Shown here: in pieces, positions 8,283 through 16,836 of the stretch | Numbering within the stretch: position 1 is the first letter of the stretch | Layout: each line of letters begins with the position of its first letter | NCBI GenBank assembly: GCA_036635835.1 | Contig: JAVWPP010000005.1 | Span: forward strand, 1 to 52,578 | Direction of reading: 5' to 3' | Length of the DNA stretch: 52,578 bases | Source: JAVWPP01 sp036635835 | GTDB taxonomy: Bacteria; Bacillota; Clostridia; TANB77; CAG-465 | Made by a program: the position numbers and the translations under genes | Notes under the pieces: generated by a model | What the model was told of the DNA's origin: nothing | Databases searched by the model: none | What the model saw: only the letters and a program-made list of their open reading frames with translations

Positions 8283-10772
8283 TTATTTTTCTAGTTTGTT
8301 TTTTATTGTTTTTATTGCTTTTTCTTTTTTAGATTCGTAATAAACTGCAACTGAAATAAATACAATTCCAAGTGCAAATATGTATGCCCACCATGGAATT
8401 TGTCTTAATCCAAATACAGATACAATAACTGCATATGATATTAATCCGGTTACAGAGCCTCTAAGTAAAGTGGTATTTTTTTTAGAAGATGCAAACATTA
8501 TAATTAATAAGAACATAGTTGCAGTAAATATTATTTCTAGTAGTTTAATTTCATTTGTGCATGCTGCTATTATTAAGCTTAAATATACTATAGTTTGTCC
8601 TGCTATATTCCATACTTTTTGTTTACTTATTTTTTCAAGTATAATTCCTAAAATTAAGAATATATGCATGTGCATAAATGTTTGAAACATCTCGCTTTCA
8701 ATCCCTGTTATAGCTACTATATTTTTCATTAAAAACATATACGAAAGTGCAGCAAATATTACGTATATATATGTGTATGCATTAGAAGTTTTTTTGTTTT
8801 CTATATATGTTCTAATTGCTATTAAACTATACACGAATACTATAGATAATTTAACTAATATGTACATTAGACTCATAGCAAAATTTGCATATGTTATATC
8901 TATTTTAGGTGTTAAAAGTAGCTCTGAATATAGTATAATTGTAGCTGGAATTATTATAGACTTATCTTTTATTTTATTTGAATATATTAGTAATGTAAGT
9001 GCGCATAGCATTGAATATATTAGTGTATATATTAGTGATTGCTCACTTATTAAATTTAATATAACTCCATATATTAAAAGAAAGTTTATAAAGTATTTAT
9101 TTGACTGCGCTGCTTTATTATTTAGTAGCATTGTAGCTATTATAATTAATGCTAGTGCTATGAATAAACCAAGTTTTATATTGCTGTATCCTACTGTTAT
9201 AATGCACAGTATAAATATAGAGAAATATATAGCGTTTAATAATACTTTTTTAAGAACTTGTTCTTTAGTTTTGCTTAAGCTATATGTATATACACATGCA
9301 CATATTATGCATACAAATACTTTGTATATCTCAAATTTGCTTAAATTAAATGTAAGCATAATTAAAGGAATAGACATTAATAAAAGTCCTATTTCTTGAA
9401 AGCCTTTTGCATATCCTTTATCTATTTTTTTTATATAGTTATTTAATATCCAAACTATAAAGGCAGCGCCTGTTATATATATAGTAAATGCAGACTCTAA
9501 ATTTAATATAGAAAGTTTTTCTGCAGCTATATTAAATGTAAGCATTAATGCTAAAAATATAAGTGACGGAACTGTGTATTCTATTACTGCTTTTGTTGTT
9601 TTATTAAGTACAATTTTTCTTGTTATTATTAGCATTTCTATTACTATTAGAACAAGAATTGTTGGTACTAATGATGCAAGGCTTACAGTTGAATATGCTA
9701 GAGCACATACTATCATTATAGCTACTGAAATAGGCCCACAAATGTTACAAAAAGTTTTAGACATTATTTCTTTTTTACCATACATATATATGCCTATAAA
9801 TTCTAGCATTGTCATTGCATATATTAGTATAATTGATATATTTGTATTTACGTTTTCAAGTATATTTATAAGCGAAAAATTAGTTAAAAGCAGTGATATA
9901 TATGCTACAGTAGATGAAATATAATCTTCTGTTTTTTTGCTCATTATTACGCAGTTTATTGTAAGTAGGAAAAAGCTTATTGCATATGTTATTTTATCTG
10001 CTAGTGTATTAATTTCATATACGCTGCTTACTAAAACTACTAAAAATACATATGAAATATATTTAAAAAAGTTTGTTATTTCTTCTTTTTTAAATTCATG
10101 TGTTTTGTCTATATATTTATATATTACGCATGCATTAAATAGCAAAGAAATCATTGTAGCTACTTGTATATTGCCTCCAAAACTCATTACTAAAAGTATT
10201 AGTCCAAGAGACATTGTAGATAGCGAAAGATATGTGTATGTAGAGCTCATGTATTTTTGCATGCTGTATAAAAACATAGGCAAACATATTGCGACAGACA
10301 TAAGTCCATATATGAATTTTCCGTTTCCTTGTATAGATAAAAATTCTCCAAGTAGGGCATTTTGTGAAATGAAAAATAGAGCAAGAGGAGCAAAAACTGT
10401 TCCTAATATATGCAGAGCTTGCGCAGATTTTTCCACTTTTAATCTTTCACATAAATAGCTTGCTGCAAATATTGCAAGTATAAATATAAGTAGCATACTT
10501 ACCTTGATTATATCGCTCATTCCTTCCCATGAAGTTGTTGCAAATATAACTCCTGAAAGCAGTATGAGAATGATTCCTGCATTTAGAATCCATGCTGTGT
10601 TTCTACTTTCTTCGTTTACTGTTTTTTTATTTTCTCTTTTGTTTTCTATTTTGTTTTCTCTTTTATTTTTATTTGTTTCTTCTGTATAATTTGATTTTAT
10701 ATTATCTGTACTTTTTAATAGCACATATGAACCTACGACAATTGCAATTAGTATAAGACATATTACCATCAT
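8283..10772 (-). CDS. Large polytopic membrane protein (DUF2157-like), function unknown
   Basis: An 829-residue protein made almost entirely of hydrophobic helices, by eye more than 20. An N-terminal helix (1-20) is followed by a charged, repeat-like linker (KRENKIENKRENKK, about residues 35-50) and then the membrane block starting WILNAGIILILLSG. That opening and the NxxxxLLxG pattern resemble the DUF2157/DUF2339 type of uncharacterised multi-TM proteins; the similarity is from memory. No catalytic motif is apparent. The ATG follows AAAGGAGG, and a promoter lies at 10802-10830. The gene sits between tig and clpP, which are usually closer together. Tyr/Ile/Ala-rich codon use is like its neighbours. 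Confidence 0.7.
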   Translation of the reverse strand: MMVICLILIAIVVGSYVLLKSTDNIKSNYTEETNKNKRENKIENKRENKKTVNEESRNTAWILNAGIILILLSGVIFATTSWEGMSDIIKVSMLLIFILAIFAASYLCERLKVEKSAQALHILGTVFAPLALFFISQNALLGEFLSIQGNGKFIYGLMSVAICLPMFLYSMQKYMSSTYTYLSLSTMSLGLILLVMSFGGNIQVATMISLLFNACVIYKYIDKTHEFKKEEITNFFKYISYVFLVVLVSSVYEINTLADKITYAISFFLLTINCVIMSKKTEDYISSTVAYISLLLTNFSLINILENVNTNISIILIYAMTMLEFIGIYMYGKKEIMSKTFCNICGPISVAIMIVCALAYSTVSLASLVPTILVLIVIEMLIITRKIVLNKTTKAVIEYTVPSLIFLALMLTFNIAAEKLSILNLESAFTIYITGAAFIVWILNNYIKKIDKGYAKGFQEIGLLLMSIPLIMLTFNLSKFEIYKVFVCIICACVYTYSLSKTKEQVLKKVLLNAIYFSIFILCIITVGYSNIKLGLFIALALIIIATMLLNNKAAQSNKYFINFLLIYGVILNLISEQSLIYTLIYSMLCALTLLIYSNKIKDKSIIIPATIILYSELLLTPKIDITYANFAMSLMYILVKLSIVFVYSLIAIRTYIENKKTSNAYTYIYVIFAALSYMFLMKNIVAITGIESEMFQTFMHMHIFLILGIILEKISKQKVWNIAGQTIVYLSLIIAACTNEIKLLEIIFTATMFLLIIMFASSKKNTTLLRGSVTGLISYAVIVSVFGLRQIPWWAYIFALGIVFISVAVYYESKKEKAIKTIKNKLEK

Positions 10773-10801
10773 GATAAATTCCTCCTTTGTTTATATATTA
10801 T

Positions 10802-10830
10802 ATATTACATCAAGTATATGAGTTTTTCAA
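10802..10830 (-). promoter_or_regulatory. Promoter of the large membrane protein gene
   Basis: On the minus strand, TTGAAA (10825-10830), a 17-nt spacer and TAATAT (10802-10807) lie about 30 nt before the ATG. Confidence 0.6.
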
Positions 10831-10840
10831 CTTTAAAATG

Positions 10841-10874
10841 AAAAAAACTAATAGTTTGAGCTATTAGTTTTTTC
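10841..10874 (-). terminator. Intrinsic terminator after tig
   Basis: A perfect 13-bp stem (10842-10854 with 10861-10873) has a 6-nt loop and T runs on both strands. It lies 36 nt beyond the tig stop, so tig is a separate transcript from the membrane gene. Confidence 0.85.
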
Positions 10875-10909
10875 ATTTTTATAGATTGTTTTATTACTTA
10901 TTTTTTTAA

Positions 10910-12253
10910 TTATGCTTTGTGGTTATGTCCGCATCCACAGTCTTCATCTGCGCATTCTTCTTTAACTTTTTTTGCTGCTACTTCTTTGCTGTTTTCTACT
11001 AAGAAAGCAATAACTTTTTCAGATTTTAAATTCTTTGCAACGTAAGATCTTACATTTGCATTGTTTTTAAATCCTTCAGATTCTTTACCATATTGTTTAG
11101 ATAATTCATCTATTTTTTCATCTATATCTTCATCTGTTACATTTATTTCTTCTTTAGCTTTGATGTATTCTAAAGCCATATTGAATTTAATATCTTTTAT
11201 AGCTCCTTCTCTAAATTGTACTCTAAATGCATCTGCATCTGAATTGATTATTTCTAAATATTTATCCATTGTAAATCCTTGTGCTGCTAAGTTTTGTGAA
11301 AAGTCTTCCATCATCTTATCTATTTCTGTTTCTATCATTGCTTCTGGAATTTCTACTTCAACTTGTTCTACTAAAGCGTCTACAACTTTTGATTCTTTTT
11401 CTCTTTCAGCAAGCTTAGTTTTTGATTCTAAAAGACTTGCTTCTACGCTAGCTTTATAATCTGCTAATGTTTCAAACTCTGATACATCTTTTGCAAATTC
11501 ATCATCTAATTTAGGAAGTTGTTTTACTTTAACATCATTGATTTTTACTTTGAAAACTGTTGGTTTTCCAGCTAAATCTTTGCTATGATATTCTGCAGGG
11601 AAAGTAACATTAATTTCTTTTTCTTCTCCAGCTTTTGATCCTATTAATTGCTCTTCAAATCCAGGGATAAATTGATTGCTTCCGATTGTTAAATCGAACT
11701 CTTCTCCTTTTCCGCCTTCAAATGGAACACCATCTAAAAATCCTTCAAAGTTAATGTTAGCTATATCTCCGTCAGCAAGTTTTTTTGCTTTGCTTTCGAT
11801 TCTAGCGCTTCTTTCTCTAACTCTATTTATTTCTTCTGTTACATCTTTAGCTGTTACTTTAACAGTTGCTTTTTCTACTTTTAAACCTTTGTATGCTTTA
11901 ACTTTAGCTTCTGGTTTAACGTATACAACTGCTGTAAATACTAAATCTTTTCCTTTTCCTATTTCTTTAACATCTATTTCAGGTCTAGATACAACATCTA
12001 ATTTATTGTCTACAATTGCTTTTGAATATACTTGCTCTGCAGCTATATTAAATGCATCTTCATATAGAACACCTTCTCCATATTGTTTTTCTACAACGTT
12101 TCTTGGAACTTTTCCTGCTCTAAAGCCAGGTAATTTAAAGTTCTTTTCATTTTGTTTAAAAGCAATGTCTAATGCTTTATCGAACTCTGCAGCTTCTACT
12201 ACAAATTCTAATACTACCTTTGATTTTTCTTGTTTTTCGATTTTTACGCTCAT
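10910..12253 (-). CDS. tig: Trigger factor with Cys/His-rich C-terminal tail
   Basis: A 447-residue ribosome-associated chaperone and peptidyl-prolyl isomerase. The N-terminal ribosome-binding domain contains the signature GFRAGKVPR (about residues 44-52). An FKBP-type PPIase domain (about 150-245) includes GFLDGVPFEGG and FIPGFEEQL. A helical substrate-binding C-domain follows. The protein ends in an unusual acidic and cysteine/histidine-rich tail, CADEDCGCGHNHKA, able in principle to bind metal much as the SlyD tail does; that role is inference. The ATG follows TTGGAGGAG. It has its own promoter and terminator. Confidence 0.97.
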   Translation of the reverse strand: MSVKIEKQEKSKVVLEFVVEAAEFDKALDIAFKQNEKNFKLPGFRAGKVPRNVVEKQYGEGVLYEDAFNIAAEQVYSKAIVDNKLDVVSRPEIDVKEIGKGKDLVFTAVVYVKPEAKVKAYKGLKVEKATVKVTAKDVTEEINRVRERSARIESKAKKLADGDIANINFEGFLDGVPFEGGKGEEFDLTIGSNQFIPGFEEQLIGSKAGEEKEINVTFPAEYHSKDLAGKPTVFKVKINDVKVKQLPKLDDEFAKDVSEFETLADYKASVEASLLESKTKLAEREKESKVVDALVEQVEVEIPEAMIETEIDKMMEDFSQNLAAQGFTMDKYLEIINSDADAFRVQFREGAIKDIKFNMALEYIKAKEEINVTDEDIDEKIDELSKQYGKESEGFKNNANVRSYVAKNLKSEKVIAFLVENSKEVAAKKVKEECADEDCGCGHNHKA

Positions 12254-12289
12254 TTCTAAACTCCTCCAATTTCATTTTCTAACCACACT

Positions 12290-12317
12290 ATTATACCATA
12301 AATCTTCCTTATTTCAA
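12290..12317 (-). promoter_or_regulatory. Promoter of tig
   Basis: On the minus strand, TTGAAA (12312-12317), a 16-nt spacer and a perfect TATAAT (12290-12295) lie about 37 nt before the tig ATG. Confidence 0.7.
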
Positions 12318-12380
12318 CCTTTTTAATGTAATTCGTGAAAAAAAGGCGAAAACAAGTTAGTTATATCTTTTCTAAGCGTT

Positions 12381-12417
12381 GTAATGCAAGAAAATATTTT
12401 TTCTTGCATTACTTTTT
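12381..12417 (+). terminator. Perfect 14-bp hairpin, terminator-like on the + strand
   Basis: GTAATGCAAGAAAA (12381-12394) pairs with 12399-12412 across a 4-nt loop and is followed by TTTTT on the + strand. On the minus strand, where the ABC operon arrives, there is no T run. It could still serve as the end of the ABC transcript, but its polarity suggests + strand termination and no + strand gene is visible. Confidence 0.6.
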
Positions 12418-12430
12418 ATATTATTTTTTT

Positions 12431-12480
12431 GCTATCTTTTTTTAGTATCTTTTTTACTATCTTTTTTACTATCTTTTTTT
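12431..12480. repeat. Short tandem repeat, four units of about 12 bp
   Basis: Four consecutive near-identical units read, on the minus strand, AAAAAAGATAGT with single changes. The tract lies between the hairpin and repeat copy A and has no coding potential that I can see. Confidence 0.7.
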
Positions 12481-12505
12481 ATTTTTCTATTGTTTTTTAT
12501 TTCTG

Positions 12506-12577
12506 AAAAACATATGAAAAACTTTATTCTCATTAATTAAATTTACGTATCTAGATAGATATATTTTATATGTTTTA
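12506..12577 (+). repeat. Interspersed repeat, copy A (complete)
   Basis: The copy starts AAAAACATATGA and ends TATATGTTTTA, forming terminal inverted repeats. Inside are a TTCTCATT segment and the palindrome TATCTAGATA. Its right end contains the TAA stop codon (12575-12577) of the ATPase gene. Related copies lie at 16632, 46136 and (inverted) 52505. No coding capacity. The form is MITE-like or REP-like. Confidence 0.75.
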
Positions 12578-13291
12578 TCCCCAAGGAATATCTAATGGAT
12601 TTACTCTTTCTTCGTTCTCTTCAATGCTAGAAATTTGTCCACTATTTACTCTAATTATTCTATCTCCTATAAGTGCAATACCTGGATTATGCGTAACTAT
12701 AATCATAGTGGTATGGTACTGCATATTAGCATCAATTAAAGCTTCTAAAACCTTCTTGCCGGTCACTTCATCTAGTGCGCCTGTTGGTTCATCCGCAAAC
12801 ATTATTTTTGGATTTTTAGCAAGAGCTCTTGCAATAGATACACGCTGCTGCTCACCACCAGAAAGCTGATGCATGTATTTACTTGTATGTTTTGTAAGAC
12901 CAACAGTCTCAATTAACTTATCTATATTTATATTATTTTTTCCAAGATTACTTCCTACTTTTATATTTTCTTTTACGTTTAAATGCTCTAGTAAATTATA
13001 TGTTTGAAATATAAATCCAAGATTGTTTTTTCTGAATTTAGTTATTTTACTTTCTGAATATTTTGCTATGTTTTCCTCATCAAAAAATATATCTCCACTA
13101 GTTGGTCTATCTAGCCCAGATAGGACATTTAAAAGAGTTGTTTTACCGCTTCCTGATGAGCCAAGAATAACTATAATTTCTCCGTGATATACTTCTAAAT
13201 TTACTCCGTTTAAAGCATGCGTTGGAACGTCTCCTAGGTAGTAAGTTTTATATACATCTCTTAGCTCTAATATTTTTCTTTTTGTTCTCAT
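12575..13291 (-). CDS. ABC transporter ATP-binding protein, third gene of the operon
   Basis: A 238-residue MacB/LolD-type ATPase with Walker A GSSGSGKTT (about 43-51), Q-loop FIFQTYNL, signature LSGGEQQR, Walker B IMFADEPTGALD and H-loop VTHN. It lies 8 nt after the permease gene and would share that permease with the ATPase encoded at the head of the operon, perhaps as a heterodimer. The ATG follows GAGTAGGT. Its stop codon lies inside the end of repeat copy A. Family certain; substrate unknown. Confidence 0.9.
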   Translation of the reverse strand: MRTKRKILELRDVYKTYYLGDVPTHALNGVNLEVYHGEIIVILGSSGSGKTTLLNVLSGLDRPTSGDIFFDEENIAKYSESKITKFRKNNLGFIFQTYNLLEHLNVKENIKVGSNLGKNNINIDKLIETVGLTKHTSKYMHQLSGGEQQRVSIARALAKNPKIMFADEPTGALDEVTGKKVLEALIDANMQYHTTMIIVTHNPGIALIGDRIIRVNSGQISSIEENEERVNPLDIPWG

Positions 13292-13299
13292 TTTTATAC

Positions 13300-15828
13300 C
13301 TACTCTCTCTTTAGTGCAGTTGCAAGTGGCACTTTATTTAACACTTTTCTAGATGCAAATATTGCACCGTAGTATGCTATAAGGAGACCTACAAGACCTA
13401 CTGCTGCTTTAAACATAGATAGCTCTATTGGTATTGCAAAGTCTAAATCTTTTGTTAGCGTTTTAATTATTAGTACTAATATGCCCTTCATAACTGGTAT
13501 AGATGCAAGATATGCAACTATTACAAATGGAGTATATATGTTTAATACTACAGCGCTTATTCTTTTATTTTCATAGCCCATTACTTTCATAAGTGAAATT
13601 GTTTTTTTGTTTTCTTCTATTACTATATTTGCAATAACCGCTATTATAATAAGAGCCATAAATGATGCAAATCCTATTATTACATAGATGATTGCATTAG
13701 AGGCCTCCATCTGAGTTTCCATGTTTCTTTTTAAATCTGAAACTCCAAATATTCCGGTTATTTCATCTAATTCTTTTTTATCTAAATCTGACATGTTACC
13801 GTACTTCTCAAGCTTTGTATATTTCTTATTATATGCATTTTCTAGTCCATATATCTGAGACATTTTTTCTCTTTCCATATATCCTGCGCTGCCCATAAAC
13901 GACTCTTGCACGCCTATTATTTTAAGTGCATATTCTTTGCCATCATCTTCATTTTTAAAGACTAGTTTATCTCCTATTTCTACTTCTAATATTTCTTTTA
14001 CATTCTTATTAATAATTATGCTGTTTTCTTCTTTAAGTTTTGTTAATATTTTTTTACCTTCTTTATCTGTTACATCCATGTATTTCATTTTAGGTTCTAC
14101 ACCATCTAATGTTACTTTAAAATCTTCTCTTTTTGGTACTTCTTCTGTATACTTTTCTTCATCTTCTAAATCTTGTTTTAAGACTTTATCTACCACTAAA
14201 GATTTTTCAAAAATATAGTCTTCCGTTTTACTTTTTCCCTCTTTAGTATTTGCATACGAAACCATATAATCAAAATTAAGACCGTTAAATGTAGACATTA
14301 TCATAGAGCTAAATAAATTCATTCCAATTAGAATTAGAACAAGTAAAAGTCCACAGCAAAATGATGTTAAAGTTACTATAAATAATTTACCAAGAGATCT
14401 AGAAGCAAGTGAATATTTGAATCTAGTTCTAAAGGAAAATCCTCTTGTTATTTTAGAAATAAATCTATTAAAAAAGTTTACTTTTAAATTGCTTCCTTCT
14501 TTCAATAAATACAGTGGTTTGTGCCTTAGCATTATCATAGATATTATAAATGTAAGCAAAGATAAAACTAGTGCTGGAATGCCTACAGATACATATAAAT
14601 ATTTCAAACTAAATACAAATCCATCTACCGGTAAATTAAAATAACTTACTAAAAGAGTTGTTATAAATTCATGCATATATATGCCTATAAAGTATCCAAT
14701 TGTTCCACCTATTATTGCGCCAACTAAAGGGTATACAAGGTAGCTAATTGCTATCTGCATAGATCTATATCCAAGTGCTTTTAAAACTCCAATTTGAAGC
14801 TTTTCATCTTCTATTCTTTTCTTAGTTACAACAACTATTATAAAGACAGAAATTCCAAGTAGCAAGTACAAGAAATACTCTGCAAAAAGTCTATCATTTG
14901 CTATTTCCATTTCTAACATTTGTATTCTAGCTTTTCTTGCAACAGTCATCATACTAAATTCTATGTCTTTGTTTTCTTCAAACATTTGCTTCATTTCATC
15001 TATTTCTAATTGCTTTTTATCATCATTAAATTTAGCAACGTAAGCTACTTCTTTTATTCCTGAAAAATTTTCAAATGTATCGTTTTTCATATACACAATA
15101 CTGTTATATCTTTCATCAAATATAGGACTGTTAAACGATAACATTGGATATATATGATCTGGTGCATATGCAAATCCAACTACTTCATATTCTTTTGAAC
15201 CTATAGAATATATATCTCCAATTCCTATTTTATTTTCTCTTGCAAAAGCAGGTAGCAAAGTTATTTCATCTTCTGCTTCTGGCATTTTTCCTTCTACTAA
15301 ATATGGGATATTTAGTTTTGCATCTTTATTATATACCATTGCTTTATATATGAATTTTTCCTCTGTAGAAATTTTTGCTTTTTCTATTTGATATGAAAAA
15401 TCATACTTTGTTTTTGCATCTTTTACTTTGTCATCTAACTTAGTATTTAATGCACCTGTACTTTGCATTATATATGCTACGTATTTATGCAAATCTGCTT
15501 TGTTTGGAAAGTTATCTATTCCAAGTGACATTTGATATGCATTTATAACTTGCATTTGTTCTTTAGGTAAATCTTTAAGTTCATTTTTCTTTAAATCTTC
15601 TATTTCTGCTTTTGTAAAATCTTTATCATAATCTACCTTTAAACTGAAACTAAAATCTTCTACGGCTTGTGTATTTAAGTATTTTTTATATCTATCTTCT
15701 ATCCTATCTAATGCTGTATTCATAGCAGTATAAATTGCACTAGAAAGTATAACCATAATTATTATTCCAAGCATTTGAATCTTCTTCTTTTTAAGACCTT
15801 TAAATGCGTTTAAAAAAAGTAATCCCAT
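13300..15828 (-). CDS. FtsX-type ABC transporter permease
   Basis: An 842-residue permease of the duplicated FtsX type: N-terminal TM (about 8-30), an extracytoplasmic domain of about 280 residues, three TMs with KLQIGVLKALGYRSMQIA between them (about 320-455), another TM near 500, a second extracytoplasmic domain and three terminal TMs. The KALGY and KVMGY motifs mark FtsX folds. I chose the ATG at 15826-15828, whose first base is the last base of the upstream TAA (TAATG), with AGGTGGG 4 nt ahead. A GTG three codons upstream is in frame but overlaps that ribosome site. It lacks the long coiled coil of the permease at 1278-4655. Confidence 0.88.
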   Translation of the reverse strand: MGLLFLNAFKGLKKKKIQMLGIIIMVILSSAIYTAMNTALDRIEDRYKKYLNTQAVEDFSFSLKVDYDKDFTKAEIEDLKKNELKDLPKEQMQVINAYQMSLGIDNFPNKADLHKYVAYIMQSTGALNTKLDDKVKDAKTKYDFSYQIEKAKISTEEKFIYKAMVYNKDAKLNIPYLVEGKMPEAEDEITLLPAFARENKIGIGDIYSIGSKEYEVVGFAYAPDHIYPMLSFNSPIFDERYNSIVYMKNDTFENFSGIKEVAYVAKFNDDKKQLEIDEMKQMFEENKDIEFSMMTVARKARIQMLEMEIANDRLFAEYFLYLLLGISVFIIVVVTKKRIEDEKLQIGVLKALGYRSMQIAISYLVYPLVGAIIGGTIGYFIGIYMHEFITTLLVSYFNLPVDGFVFSLKYLYVSVGIPALVLSLLTFIISMIMLRHKPLYLLKEGSNLKVNFFNRFISKITRGFSFRTRFKYSLASRSLGKLFIVTLTSFCCGLLLVLILIGMNLFSSMIMSTFNGLNFDYMVSYANTKEGKSKTEDYIFEKSLVVDKVLKQDLEDEEKYTEEVPKREDFKVTLDGVEPKMKYMDVTDKEGKKILTKLKEENSIIINKNVKEILEVEIGDKLVFKNEDDGKEYALKIIGVQESFMGSAGYMEREKMSQIYGLENAYNKKYTKLEKYGNMSDLDKKELDEITGIFGVSDLKRNMETQMEASNAIIYVIIGFASFMALIIIAVIANIVIEENKKTISLMKVMGYENKRISAVVLNIYTPFVIVAYLASIPVMKGILVLIIKTLTKDLDFAIPIELSMFKAAVGLVGLLIAYYGAIFASRKVLNKVPLATALKRE

Positions 15829-16544
15829 TACGCCCACCTAATATCTTCTGCGTCTAAAATATTTTCATTTTTTACTACGCTTACGATCTTTCCACTATTC
15901 ATTTTTACAATTGTATTTGCTATATTTGCAACTGATGGATTATGTGTAACCATTATAATTGTTGTGCCGTATTCTTTGTTTATTTTTTGAATTAATTTTA
16001 ACGTTTGCTTACCCATTTTTTCGTCTAACGCACCTGTTGGTTCATCGCAAAAAAGCACCTTTGGATTTTTAACAATTGCTCTTGCTATTGCAACCCTTTG
16101 CATTTGCCCTCCAGATAGCTGATATGGGAACTTTAATCTGTGTTCTAGTATTCCTACGCCTTCTAATACTTCTTTAATTTTTAATGGGTTTTTAGAAAGA
16201 TGGCTGCCTAGTTCTACGTTTTCTGCAACCGTTAAATTAGATACTAAATTGTATGACTGAAATATAAATCCTAAGTTGTCTTTTCTATACTCTGTAAGTT
16301 CTTCGTCTTTCATTTTATCTAGTCTATCTCCACCGTCAAAAACTACTTTACCGCTTGTTGGTAAATCTATGCCAGATAGAAGGTTTAGCATTGTAGATTT
16401 TCCACTTCCAGATGGGCCTAATATTACGCAAATTTCTCCATCGATTATATCTAGTTCAACGTTCCTAAGTGCAAACACTTCTTCGTCTGCTACTTTGTAT
16501 ATTTTGTTTACGTTTTTTAGTCTATATATTTTGTCTTCTTCCAT
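15828..16544 (-). CDS. ABC transporter ATP-binding protein, first gene of the operon
   Basis: A 238-residue MacB/LolD-type ATPase with Walker A GPSGSGKST, Q-loop FIFQSYNL, signature LSGGQMQR, Walker B VLFCDEPTGALD and H-loop VTHN. The signature differs slightly from the third gene's LSGGEQQR, so the two ATPases are not recent duplicates. The ATG follows AAAGAGGTG at good spacing. The stop overlaps the permease start (TAATG). No two-component genes adjoin, so a BceAB-type antibiotic-sensing role is not supported by context. Confidence 0.9.
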   Translation of the reverse strand: MEEDKIYRLKNVNKIYKVADEEVFALRNVELDIIDGEICVILGPSGSGKSTMLNLLSGIDLPTSGKVVFDGGDRLDKMKDEELTEYRKDNLGFIFQSYNLVSNLTVAENVELGSHLSKNPLKIKEVLEGVGILEHRLKFPYQLSGGQMQRVAIARAIVKNPKVLFCDEPTGALDEKMGKQTLKLIQKINKEYGTTIIMVTHNPSVANIANTIVKMNSGKIVSVVKNENILDAEDIRWA

Positions 16545-16631
16545 TAATTTTCACCTCTTTTTATATTATATATTTTCTTATGAATTATATCAATCAAATT
16601 TTATAAAGTTACATTTTTTTCACTTAATTAA

Positions 16632-16703
16632 AGTGTATGAGAAAGCTTAATTCTCATCATTTGTATTTCCGTATCTAGATAGATGTTTTTTATATATTTT
16701 TTA
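16632..16703 (+). repeat. Interspersed repeat, copy B (degenerate ends)
   Basis: It has GTATGAGAAAGC, then TTCTCAT, then CCGTATCTAGATAGAT, then an AT-rich end. The internal pairing ATGAGAA/TTCTCAT is intact but the terminal AAAAACATAT is lost. It lies upstream of the ABC operon. Confidence 0.65.
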
Positions 16704-16760
16704 TTTTAAAAAAGTGTCGAAATTTGTAATACGATAAAAAAAGTTTTTTTATAAAATCCC

Positions 16761-16789
16761 TTGACAATGTAAAACAAAAGTTCTATACT
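16761..16789 (+). promoter_or_regulatory. Strong sigma-A-type promoter on the + strand without a known gene
   Basis: TTGACA (16761-16766), a 17-nt spacer and TATACT (16784-16789), a near-consensus promoter. Transcription would start near 16796, inside the terminator of the pilin-like gene, and run antisense into that gene. No + strand open frame follows. Confidence 0.5.
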
Positions 16790-16795
16790 AGAGCT

Positions 16796-16831
16796 TGCAA
16801 AAAGAACTACTCACAAATGCAAGCAGTTCTT
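16796..16831 (-). terminator. Intrinsic terminator after the pilin-like gene
   Basis: On the minus strand, AAGAACTGCT pairs with AGTAGTTCTT (10 bp, one G-U) across a 10-nt loop and is followed by TTTTT. It starts 6 nt beyond the stop codon. Confidence 0.75.
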
Positions 16832-16836
16832 ATTTG

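Larger units (their letters stand above)
12254..12574. other. 321-bp intergenic region between tig and the ATPase-permease-ATPase operon
   Basis: No gene was found here. It holds the tig promoter (12290-12317), a perfect 14-bp hairpin with a T run on the + strand (12381-12417), four tandem 12-13 bp units (12431-12480) and most of interspersed repeat copy A (12506-12577). Confidence 0.6.

Noticed and set aside
8773..9399. 208-codon + strand frame opposite the large membrane protein
   Set aside because: Antisense shadow of a hydrophobic gene; no ribosome site and no recognisable motif.
16793..16831. H-type pseudoknot riboswitch
   Set aside because: The two pairings interleave, but one connecting loop would have zero length across a 7-bp stem, so they are better seen as mutually exclusive hairpins; no known riboswitch core is present.
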